A stretch of DNA of 9,822 nucleotides, taken from contig JAGCTA010000423.1 of the NCBI GenBank assembly GCA_017963875.1, forward strand, positions 1-9,822, in the 5' to 3' direction. Positions 1 through 6,305 of the stretch are shown here, in pieces. Under the pieces are notes generated by a model. It did no database searches, was not told the origin of the DNA, and saw only the letters and a program-made list of their open reading frames with translations. The first letter of the stretch is position 1; each line of letters opens with the position of its first letter. The position numbers were made by a program, and so were the translations under genes. Source of the stretch: Victivallales bacterium. GTDB lineage: Bacteria; Verrucomicrobiota; Lentisphaeria; Oligosphaerales; Oligosphaeraceae.

Positions 1-1415
1 AAGGATTCGGTGGTATTGTGGCGCGCGTCCTTGGAATTCATCCGCTGTTTCTCGTACAGGTTTTAACGGGCAATTTCTGGCGGACTCTTGGGACAACGCT
101 CGCCCTGAGTATTGGTCTGGCGCTTTTTACATCAATCTATATTTGGGGCGATTCGATGTTGACAATGTTTTGGGTGCCGACATCCATCCCTGATGTTCTG
201 GTGCGTTTTCAGGAGGGCGTCATTGGCGATGAGACAGCGAAAAAGGCGGCAGAGATGCCTGGAATCGTGGACGGACATTTCATGCGCGTCAGTGTCGCGC
301 AACCGAATCTGCCGCCTGAACAGCAGCAAATGCTGCGCGAGAAGGCGAATGTGATGGCAGGCAATGTCGTCTGCATGGGTGTGGATGCGGAAACAGCGTT
401 TCGGGAGCATGACCCGTTGCTGCGTCTAAAATTCATCGAAGGAAGCAGGAAGAGCGTCCATGACGCCTTTTCGAAGAGCATGGCACGAGTCTGCGTCATT
501 CCAGAGACGCTTGCGGTCCATGCAAACCTCCATATCGGTGATACGTTGCGTCTGGCAAAAAGCACGGTACGGCGGAAGGGGGGGATGCGTGGAATGCCGC
601 CAAAGGAAAACGCTGCGGCTGACGAAGGCTATGCGGACTACTGTGTTGTCGGCGTCGTGGATTTTGCTTGGGTATGGTTGTCGAAATGCGCGGGAGTTCG
701 TGTCAGCGAGGGGCGGACGGCCGCGTTAATCTTCACGCCATACGAACCTCTGATGCGCGATTTCGGTGCACTTGACAATGAGTTTTTCTGGTTTGACAAG
801 GCATCTGGCGTGACATACGACGATGTCGTTTCCTATATGAGAGGCATTGCAAAGACGGCAGCTTCTTCGCGACGCGGCTTGGTGATGCGCCTGAAGAGTT
901 TTGCTGGCGGGACACGCTGGGATTCTGGAATCAACCGCAATTACGTGATTGTAAACTCCAACGAAAGTCTGAACAATTCATTGGAAAGCCGTGCAGGGGG
1001 CGTTTTGGATGCTATGGCGAAAATGCCATTGATTATACTGGTGCTTTCGACGCTTGCAGTTATCAACACGATGGTTGTTTCCGTGCGGGCAAGACGCTGG
1101 GAGTTCGGTGTCTTGCGTGCCAATGGCATTACGCGCGGCGGCCTGTTGCGGATGATTGTGGCGGAATCAGTCATGATTGGCATTTGCGCCTGTGTCATGA
1201 GTTTCTGCTTCGGGCTATTCTATTCATGGCTTGCCAAATCTCTGGTTGATTATGCGCCGATGTTCGGAATCATTGCCCCGCCGCTGTCGATCCCCTGGGG
1301 CAAGTTACTGCCTGGCTATGCGTTGGCCGTTGGACTTTCTGTTGCCGCAGGAATCCTTCCCGCATTCTTTGCCAGCCTTCAGGAAATCTCTCGCTTGCTT
1401 CAACGGAGAGAGTGA
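1..1415 (+). CDS. FtsX/MacB-family ABC transporter permease, C-terminal part (5' partial)
   Basis: Membrane permease subunit of an ABC transporter of the FtsX/MacB/LolC type; such proteins couple cytoplasmic ATPase activity to extracytoplasmic work such as lipoprotein or drug export. Counting from the GTG at 18 (465 residues), one hydrophobic segment lies at about residues 25-44. A large soluble domain of about 290 residues follows, then three hydrophobic segments at about 337-356, 376-406 and 431-455. That one-plus-three arrangement, with RARRWEFGVLRANG between the second and third segments, is the FtsX-domain signature. The reading frame stays open to the left edge with no stop, and the start of the visible protein resembles the second half of long two-repeat permeases, so I treat it as a fragment. 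GTG 18 as a real start is possible, but the only AAGGA lies 12 nt or more away. The ATPase partner would be expected upstream, outside the window. Substrate cannot be told. It converges with rfbB, leaving 63 bp. Confidence 0.85.
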   Translation, partial: GFGGIVARVLGIHPLFLVQVLTGNFWRTLGTTLALSIGLALFTSIYIWGDSMLTMFWVPTSIPDVLVRFQEGVIGDETAKKAAEMPGIVDGHFMRVSVAQPNLPPEQQQMLREKANVMAGNVVCMGVDAETAFREHDPLLRLKFIEGSRKSVHDAFSKSMARVCVIPETLAVHANLHIGDTLRLAKSTVRRKGGMRGMPPKENAAADEGYADYCVVGVVDFAWVWLSKCAGVRVSEGRTAALIFTPYEPLMRDFGALDNEFFWFDKASGVTYDDVVSYMRGIAKTAASSRRGLVMRLKSFAGGTRWDSGINRNYVIVNSNESLNNSLESRAGGVLDAMAKMPLIILVLSTLAVINTMVVSVRARRWEFGVLRANGITRGGLLRMIVAESVMIGICACVMSFCFGLFYSWLAKSLVDYAPMFGIIAPPLSIPWGKLLPGYALAVGLSVAAGILPAFFASLQEISRLLQRRE

Positions 1416-1478
1416 TATTTCTCTTCAATATCAATAGGCATTTTCAATGAAAGAAGAAACATGTGCACAAAATGTGCC

Positions 1479-2531
1479 TTAGCCCCTCCCTAGGCGCGAG
1501 CCTGAGTATTTCTTCTCTCGGATTGGCTGCCACCACCAATTGTTGTCCAGATACCATTGGACTGTCTTTTGGATGCCGCTTTCGAAAGTTTCCTCTGGGT
1601 GCCAGCCTAGCGTGGTACTGAGTTTTTCAGCATCAATGGCATAGCGCAAATCATGCCCAGGGCGGTCGGGGACGAATTGTATTTGCTCTTCGTATTTCCC
1701 TGATGGTTTTGGCCTCAGACCATCAAGGACTCGGCAAACTGTCTGGACAACTTCCAGGTTCGTTTTTTCATTTTTTCCCCCGATGTTGTATGTTTCTCCA
1801 GGTATGCCCTTGGCATTGATAAGCCAGAGAGCCTTGACATGGTCATCGACGTAAAGCCAGTCCCGAATATTGTTGCCCTTGCCGTAAATGGGCAGGGGCT
1901 TTCCGTCCAAGGCGTTGAGAATAATGAGTGGAATGAGTTTTTCTGGGAACTGGTATTCTCCGTAGTTGTTGGAGCAGTTGCTGATGAGAACAGGAAGCCC
2001 GTATGTATGCCCCCATGCGCGGACAAGATGGTCGCTGGATGCCTTTGAGGCAGAGTAGGGCGATTTGGGGTCGTAGGGGGTATGTTCGCTGAACAGTCCG
2101 TCTGGACCAAGGGAACCATAGACCTCATCGGTGGAAATATGCTGAAAACGGAATGAACTTTTATGCTGGTTATCAAGTTTCCGCCAATATTCGAGGGCGC
2201 ATTGAAGCAAATTCGCCGTTCCGAGCACATTCGTTTCCACAAAGTGAAGTGGTGAGTCAATGGAACGGTCTACATGGGATTCCGCCGCCAAATGCATAAT
2301 GGTGTCAGGCTGAAAACGTTCAAGCAGTGACGAGACATTTGCTTTGTCAAGAATGTCAAGATGCGCGAAATGATACAACGGTGAATCTGCGATTCCCTTG
2401 AGATTATCAAGATTGCCAGCGTATGTCAATTTGTCTAGGTTTGTGACTTCCGCGAGTCTGTTGCCGACGAGATAGCGGATAAGCGCAGAACCAATGAAAC
2501 CTGCACCACCTGTAACAATGACTTTTTTCAT
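1479..2531 (-). CDS. rfbB: dTDP-glucose 4,6-dehydratase
   Basis: Converts dTDP-glucose to dTDP-4-keto-6-deoxyglucose using tightly bound NAD+, the second step toward dTDP-L-rhamnose and other deoxysugars of surface polysaccharides; cytoplasmic. It is an extended short-chain dehydrogenase of 350 residues, the usual RmlB length. The NAD-binding TGGAGFIGS lies at residues 7-15. The catalytic T-D-E triad is T134-D135-E136 in STDEVYG. The YxxxK pair is Y159/K163 in YSASK. Family blocks [14 protein letters not shown] (188-201), RDWLYVDDH (223-231) and PDRPGHD (288-294) are intact, so the enzyme should be active. The start at 2531 is preceded by AGAAGG and an 8-nt spacer. It lies 71 bp downstream of the nucleotidyltransferase on the same strand, so the two are probably co-transcribed. 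The specificity for dTDP is by homology; a related NDP-glucose dehydratase is the alternative. Confidence 0.96.
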   Translation of the reverse strand: MKKVIVTGGAGFIGSALIRYLVGNRLAEVTNLDKLTYAGNLDNLKGIADSPLYHFAHLDILDKANVSSLLERFQPDTIMHLAAESHVDRSIDSPLHFVETNVLGTANLLQCALEYWRKLDNQHKSSFRFQHISTDEVYGSLGPDGLFSEHTPYDPKSPYSASKASSDHLVRAWGHTYGLPVLISNCSNNYGEYQFPEKLIPLIILNALDGKPLPIYGKGNNIRDWLYVDDHVKALWLINAKGIPGETYNIGGKNEKTNLEVVQTVCRVLDGLRPKPSGKYEEQIQFVPDRPGHDLRYAIDAEKLSTTLGWHPEETFESGIQKTVQWYLDNNWWWQPIREKKYSGSRLGRG

Positions 2532-2602
2532 GGTATTTGCCTTCTCTATCTATGGACAAGACTGTGGTTAAATAGTATCTGCCATCCGTATGCAACACAT
2601 TC

Positions 2603-3346
2603 TCATTTACCGTTGATGATTCCTGTATATTTTTCCTGTACGGTCTTGTAACTTTCGAGGTTGCCAATATCATGGCGGTTGCCTGGCATCTGCATCGCAT
2701 GGACTGTGACTTGCTTACAGAGCCACGCAATGAAACTGCCTGGAGCATCAGTGCCGCATCCCGCTTCAATTCCTTTGGCGACAAGAGGGACATCCATGCG
2801 CTTATAGAAGTAAAATGGCGGGCAGCACCAGTGGCTGGGCGGATCCGATGGCTTTTCAACCATGTCGATGATGCGGTCATTGTCATCGACTGTGACAACG
2901 CCGCATTTGCGCAGGCGTGTTTCAGAAGGCTCGTAATACCGCATGATGCAACTCGTGCCTTTGGTGACTGCATACTGGAGAAAGGGTGTGAGGCTGAAGT
3001 CAAGAAGGTTGTCGCCAGCAATAATGAGCAAATCATCGTCAAGTTTCAAGGAATCAATGGCGAATTGGATGTCTTTGACTGCCCCAAGACGCGTCTCGTT
3101 GCTCGTTGTGCCGTCATCCAGTACCTTGATGTCTTGAGGCTTTTTTGACGCCCATTGGACAAAGTGCTCAACGAATTTATGATTGGAGATGACAATGAAT
3201 TGATCAACCTTGCCAGATTCGGAAATATCATCTACTAGCCAGTCCAGGATTGTTTTGCCCTTGACTGTCAACAGCGGTTTTGGGAAATTCTCCGTCAATG
3301 GATAAAGGCGTGTGGCATAGCCTGCGGCAAGAATGAGGCATTTCAT
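2603..3346 (-). CDS. sugar-1-phosphate nucleotidyltransferase (RmlA-like)
   Basis: Transfers a nucleotidyl group from an NTP to a sugar 1-phosphate, giving an NDP-sugar; GT-A-like NTP_transferase fold, cytoplasmic. The N-terminal LAAGYATRLYPLT (residues 6-18) followed by FPKPLL is the nucleotide-binding signature. The metal-binding aspartate is likely D112 in AGDN (110-113). EKP at 164-166 contacts the sugar phosphate in the family, and HDIGNLESY (225-233) is near the C-terminus. At 247 residues it is shorter than typical RmlA (about 290), and it has AAGYATR where RmlA has GGSGTR, so I do not assign rfbA. Its place just upstream of rfbB suggests it makes dTDP-glucose or a similar NDP-hexose. 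The start is supported by GGAA about 6 nt upstream, and the leader ending ACACC resembles that of the HPt gene. An upstream TACAAT could be a -10, but I see no good -35. Confidence 0.88.
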   Translation of the reverse strand: MKCLILAAGYATRLYPLTENFPKPLLTVKGKTILDWLVDDISESGKVDQFIVISNHKFVEHFVQWASKKPQDIKVLDDGTTSNETRLGAVKDIQFAIDSLKLDDDLLIIAGDNLLDFSLTPFLQYAVTKGTSCIMRYYEPSETRLRKCGVVTVDDNDRIIDMVEKPSDPPSHWCCPPFYFYKRMDVPLVAKGIEAGCGTDAPGSFIAWLCKQVTVHAMQMPGNRHDIGNLESYKTVQEKYTGIINGK

Positions 3347-3497
3347 GGTGTTTTCCGTTATATTGTAGTTATGGTAACTGAGAATATGGGAAAAAAAGAA
3401 AGTGTGTGTTGCATAAACATAAACGCCATCATCGTGAGAAAAGACGTTTGAGCATGAAACACGCCATTGTCTTGAAGGCTAGATGCCGTCGCTCCCA

Positions 3498-3512
3498 CCA
3501 AACTAAGTTTGG
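3498..3512. repeat. short perfect palindrome after the ATPase gene
   Basis: CCAAACTAAGTTTGG is a perfect inverted repeat (7-bp arms around one base; as RNA, 6 bp with a 3-nt loop). It lies two bases past the stop codon of the ATPase/nuclease gene in its direction of transcription. No T-run follows on the minus strand, so it is not a classic intrinsic terminator. It may be a weak transcript-end hairpin. The rest of 3347-3514 shows no gene. Confidence 0.4.
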
Positions 3513-3514
3513 CG

Positions 3515-5089
3515 CTACTGCGTCTTCTCCGCCTTGCAGTCAATCAGTTGTCGTGTTTCGCGGTCGAAATTCAACCCAATGAGCCATATTGGAAGATTCT
3601 TCGCACGGTATGGTGCATCGTAGCCCTTGTCCTTCACCTGTTTCAGCGCCGCTTCAGCGGATTCACCGACCTTCAGTTCAAAGATATACACGCCGCATGG
3701 ATGCACGGAGACGATGTCCGCCTGGCCGTTTGCCTGTCGGTCCTCGACCTTGCATTGGATGGCCTGAGACCATAGCAGTGTCAGCAGCACGCGCTCGTAG
3801 GAGAACTCATGGACGCTCTGCTCCAGCGAACCGTATGGCAGTGCGGCGTATAACGATTTGAGGCCCTGGAAGAACTCGTCCCAGCGCATTTTCAACAGTT
3901 TTTTCCCAAGGGTAGTGACCCATGAGACATCCTGTTTGGCGGCGACAGAAGTCACTAGCGACGCGAGGTCTTTGCGCACTTCGACATCGGGCACGCGCAG
4001 CGTGTAGGTCTGGCTGAATGAATTGTAGTCTGCGATGGTCAGGTAACCCGTCTGAAAGAGCATCGGCACGGCCTTGAGTGCGCGGATGTCGCTCACGTCG
4101 AAATCGCTCTCGTCCACATCGGTCACATCGTCCATGTCGACACTTAGGAATTCCTCCCGCTTGAGGAAGTTCATCAGCATGGACGCCTTGCCCGTCGAGG
4201 ACCAGCAGGCTTTGAAGGCTGGTTCCATGACGGAGAGATTCGAGCCGATCGAAACTGGATTGTAGACTGTTTCAGCAGTATATTTCCCAAAGCGGTAGCC
4301 GTTGAACCATCGTTTCAGTTCCTTGCGGTATGTCTCATCCGACAGCCCCATCTTTCTCGCATGGGCGTGCATGTGGTCGCTGAAATACGCATCCAGTTCG
4401 TCTTCTGTGTAGCCGAGCATCGTCGCATAGTCATCCGTGAAAGACAGGTCTGTTAGGTTCGAGAGTGCAGAAAACACCGACATCTTCGTGAACTTCGAGA
4501 CGCCCGTAATCATCAGAAAACGGATTTTGCCCGTGCGATCCTTCATCTGGCGATAGAAGTCCGCGAGGTATCCGCGGACCTTCTCCGCGTCATCAGGCTT
4601 GTGGAGAAGTTGCGCGACAGGGTCGTCATATTCGTCGATAAGGATGACCACTCCCTTGGCCTTGCTGGAGACGTAGAGCGAGTCAATCGCATTGCCGAAG
4701 TTCAAGTCTGGTGGTTGTTGCGCATCATATTCAACACCAAGTTCACCAATCACTTTTTTGACGAAGGCGGGGAATTTCGTTTGAAAATTCTGCAAAAAGT
4801 TCGATGTAGCGAAACCGAAATTGAAATAGAGTACGGGATATTTCTCCCATTTCCAGTCTGTCTTTGAAATCGCTAGACCATCGAACAACTCGCGACGTCC
4901 ATCGAAGATTGCTTTCAAAGTCGATATCATCAGCGATTTTCCAAAACGGCGTGGACGCGCAATGAAGAAGCGGCTTGCGTCAAGACGAGTGATAAGGCTG
5001 TGGAAAAAAGCCGTCTTGTCAACATAGATACACTGTTTTTGTCTCAGTTCTGGAAAATCGCTTGTATCTTGGGCAATAGGTTGAAGCAT
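3515..5089 (-). CDS. AAA-ATPase-like / PD-(D/E)XK nuclease-like protein (DUF1703 type)
   Basis: Protein with an N-terminal AAA-ATPase-like domain and a C-terminal PD-(D/E)XK-like domain, as in the AAA_34/DUF1703 family, whose cellular role is not established. Residue numbers count from the ATG at 5089 (524 aa). IYVDKT at 21-26 and the atypical P-loop RPRRFGKS at 45-52 open the ATPase. The Walker B strand VVILIDEYDDP is at 147-157 and a sensor-like FLMITGVSKF is at 191-200. Near the C-terminus, NGQADI followed by IFELK places nuclease-type acidic and basic residues at D458, E471 and K473. All core motifs are intact. The frame extends to an ATG at 5113, but the inner ATG has GAGAG six bases upstream and CC before it, and it fits where homologues begin. 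It appears monocistronic. Related genes are often present in many copies per genome, and mobile or conflict functions have been proposed; nothing here proves one. Confidence 0.88.
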   Translation of the reverse strand: MLQPIAQDTSDFPELRQKQCIYVDKTAFFHSLITRLDASRFFIARPRRFGKSLMISTLKAIFDGRRELFDGLAISKTDWKWEKYPVLYFNFGFATSNFLQNFQTKFPAFVKKVIGELGVEYDAQQPPDLNFGNAIDSLYVSSKAKGVVILIDEYDDPVAQLLHKPDDAEKVRGYLADFYRQMKDRTGKIRFLMITGVSKFTKMSVFSALSNLTDLSFTDDYATMLGYTEDELDAYFSDHMHAHARKMGLSDETYRKELKRWFNGYRFGKYTAETVYNPVSIGSNLSVMEPAFKACWSSTGKASMLMNFLKREEFLSVDMDDVTDVDESDFDVSDIRALKAVPMLFQTGYLTIADYNSFSQTYTLRVPDVEVRKDLASLVTSVAAKQDVSWVTTLGKKLLKMRWDEFFQGLKSLYAALPYGSLEQSVHEFSYERVLLTLLWSQAIQCKVEDRQANGQADIVSVHPCGVYIFELKVGESAEAALKQVKDKGYDAPYRAKNLPIWLIGLNFDRETRQLIDCKAEKTQ

Positions 5090-5605
5090 GGTTGGCTCTC
5101 TTTCCGTAAACATATATAAGTTGTTGCATTTTTAGTAGGTTCTTCATCCTAGTCGTTGTTTTTTTCAGATGGCGAGCCACTTGAAGATCTCGTGTTTGCC
5201 TTGAAAACTTATTTTTAATATCATGACAAACGAACTGCCTTTTCTCAAAACGCCTATACTCGACTGTATTTTCTCTATCAATATATGGCAGTTTCGATAT
5301 TAGTCAATTGGATGAGATGGTTTTCGACGGTCTTCCCAAGTGGAAATAGCCTGAGTCCTGACCATTCTCCTGTGCCATGTCTTGTTGCCTTCGGTGAAAT
5401 CCATTCAGCCGCGTGGATTGAAATCAGTCAGTTTTTTTTCTAAGTCTATGGGCCTCATGAGACGGCGTGGTCATCTCTGGAGAACACGATTGTGCCAATT
5501 GCCTCGTTTCTCGCTGTGTTTTTTTGTGTTGGAAACCCAATGCGGAAAATTGCGTGCAAGTATGGGATTTTGGGAGAGCGTACTGTTTGTACATCACAGG
5601 GGAAC
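5090..5605. other. gene-poor region between ATPase gene and tRNA terminator
   Basis: About 500 bp with no credible gene. Reading frames here are short (80 codons at most), have skewed composition and no recognisable protein. The sequence is T-rich in places, with several runs of six to eight T. It should hold the promoter and leader of the ATPase gene near its left end. I see no repeat of the tRNA 3' end, no insertion-sequence ends and no array. Confidence 0.5.
5253..5281 (-). promoter_or_regulatory. possible sigma70-type promoter for the ATPase gene
   Basis: On the minus strand, TTGATA (5276-5281) and TATAGG (5253-5258) are separated by 17 bp. They lie about 165 nt upstream of the ATG at 5089. 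A second, similar candidate is TTGAGA (5243-5248) with CATGAT (5220-5225), also 17 bp apart. Neither is strong and I cannot choose between them. Confidence 0.3.
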
Positions 5606-5645
5606 AAAAAATGCGTTGCCGTAAGTATTTTTACAACAACGCATT
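5606..5645 (-). terminator. intrinsic terminator of the tRNA-Lys unit
   Basis: Nine-base perfect inverted arms at 5637-5645 and 5610-5618 (AATGCGTTG / CAACGCATT) enclose an 18-nt loop. On the minus strand the hairpin runs straight into a T-tract (A-run 5606-5611 on the plus strand, partly shared with the stem). It starts six bases past the CCA end of the tRNA, as expected for a single-gene tRNA transcript. Confidence 0.8.
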
Positions 5646-5650
5646 AAGAA

Positions 5651-5726
5651 TGGTGCCTCCGGGCGGATTCGAACCGTCGACCAATTGATTAAGAGTCAAC
5701 TGCTCTACCGACTGAGCTACGGGGGC
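5651..5726 (-). tRNA. trnK: tRNA-Lys (anticodon CUU), CCA encoded
   Basis: A 73-nt cloverleaf plus encoded CCA (5651-5653). The D arm is GCTC/GAGC with an 8-base loop AGTCGGTA, the anticodon loop is CTCTTAA with anticodon CTT at 5693-5691, the variable loop has 5 bases, and the T loop is TTCGAAT. The anticodon stem GTTGA/TCAAT pairs throughout, with one G-U. Two stem positions are mismatched: C4-A69 in the acceptor stem and A50-C64 in the T stem. Each is one transition away from a pair. All invariant loop bases are present and the gene has its own promoter and terminator, so I read it as functional. The two A-C oppositions remain odd; see the findings. Confidence 0.93.
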
Positions 5727-5750
5727 AACCTTTTTTGCAACAACAACATT

Positions 5751-5778
5751 ACTATACTGCATGTTCATTGTTTTTCAA
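5751..5778 (-). promoter_or_regulatory. sigma70-type promoter of tRNA-Lys
   Basis: On the minus strand, TTGAAA (5773-5778) and TATAGT (5751-5756) are 16 bp apart, each matching five of six consensus bases. The -10 lies 24 bp before the first tRNA base, giving a leader of about 18 nt. Position and quality fit a tRNA promoter. Confidence 0.7.
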
Positions 5779-5845
5779 GTCATCCCTGAAAAAAACGCTC
5801 AACATGATCCCAAAATCGCTTGTTCGAGATTGTCAGGAAAGACAT

Positions 5846-6154
5846 TCACGCTTCTGGAAGAAGTGCGACGAGGATGGCCAATTCTGATTTGCAGGTTTCC
5901 AAATCAGATGCCTTGACTGCGGCTTCAAAGGCTTTTGCGTGTTCGTTCATGTTTGAATCACCGACAATTGCGGTGTCGCCTTTCAGCGTATGAGCCAAAT
6001 GGCGAACTTGCTCCATGTCCTTGGCTTCAAAAGTCTTCTGTATATCCGCAATTCTTTCGTGCACAGTGGTGCAATATTCGGCGTAAACGGCCTCAATTGT
6101 ATCTTTGTCATCACCAAACTGTTCTTTCAAATACGTGTAGATTTCTTCCTTCAT
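5846..6154 (-). CDS. HPt-domain histidine phosphotransfer protein
   Basis: Small phosphorelay protein of 102 residues consisting of one histidine-containing phosphotransfer domain, a four-helix bundle. It would accept a phosphoryl group from a receiver domain of a hybrid kinase and pass it to another receiver, in the cytoplasm. The active site is HLAHTLKG at 52-59, with H55 as the phosphorylated histidine and the family's K58-G59. The length equals a bare HPt domain, with no kinase or receiver fused. The frame opens further upstream to 6283, but the ATG at 6154 has AGGA six bases before it. A strong promoter lies inside the longer frame, so the longer form would start before its own promoter. 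No kinase or response regulator lies in the window, so its partners must be encoded elsewhere. Transcription is probably independent of the glycosidase-like gene upstream. Confidence 0.88.
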   Translation of the reverse strand: MKEEIYTYLKEQFGDDKDTIEAVYAEYCTTVHERIADIQKTFEAKDMEQVRHLAHTLKGDTAIVGDSNMNEHAKAFEAAVKASDLETCKSELAILVALLPEA

Positions 6155-6203
6155 GGTGTTTCCTAGTATGATAAGTGAAATGGAGGGATTGAATCCAAAT
6201 GCT

Positions 6204-6232
6204 ATTATAACATAAAAAACAAATAAAGTCAA
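6204..6232 (-). promoter_or_regulatory. near-consensus sigma70 promoter of the HPt gene
   Basis: On the minus strand, TTGACT (6227-6232) and a perfect TATAAT (6204-6209) are separated by 17 bp. Transcription would start near 6197, giving a leader of about 43 nt before the ATG at 6154. The -35 is embedded in A/T-rich DNA. This is the strongest promoter-like site in the window. Confidence 0.8.
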
Positions 6233-6273
6233 TATAAATAACTTTTTTTTCGAGTACTTGATCTTGCATGAGG

Positions 6274-6305
6274 AGAGATTCACATCAAGGGGAGTGTGAA
6301 TCTCT
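6274..6305. repeat. 11-bp perfect hairpin overlapping the stop codon of the glycosidase-like gene
   Basis: The arms AGAGATTCACA (6274-6284) and TGTGAATCTCT (6295-6305) are perfect inverted copies around a 10-nt loop. On the minus strand the hairpin begins inside the TAG stop codon (6306-6304). No T-run follows on either side, so it is a probable 3'-end or stabilising structure, not a proven terminator. Confidence 0.5.

Noticed and set aside
1465..1477. GCACA-AAA-TGTGC hairpin between the convergent permease and rfbB genes as a bidirectional terminator
   Set aside because: Only five base pairs and no T-run on either strand; too weak to call.
1715..2260. A 181-codon minus-strand frame inside rfbB, and a 211-codon frame (2407-3042) spanning the rfbB/nucleotidyltransferase junction
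   Set aside because: Both overlap genes with intact catalytic motifs in another frame and have low-complexity, S/T-rich translations.
5090..5113. ATG at 5113 as the start of the ATPase/nuclease protein
   Set aside because: No ribosome binding site before it, whereas the ATG at 5089 has GAGAG at proper spacing and matches the expected family N-terminus.
5382..5624. Plus-strand frame of 80 codons in the gene-poor region
   Set aside because: No ribosome binding site, no recognisable protein, and its end runs into the tRNA terminator hairpin.
5090..5726. tRNA-linked integrative element next to tRNA-Lys
   Set aside because: No repeat of the tRNA 3' end, no integrase and no element ends are visible in the window.
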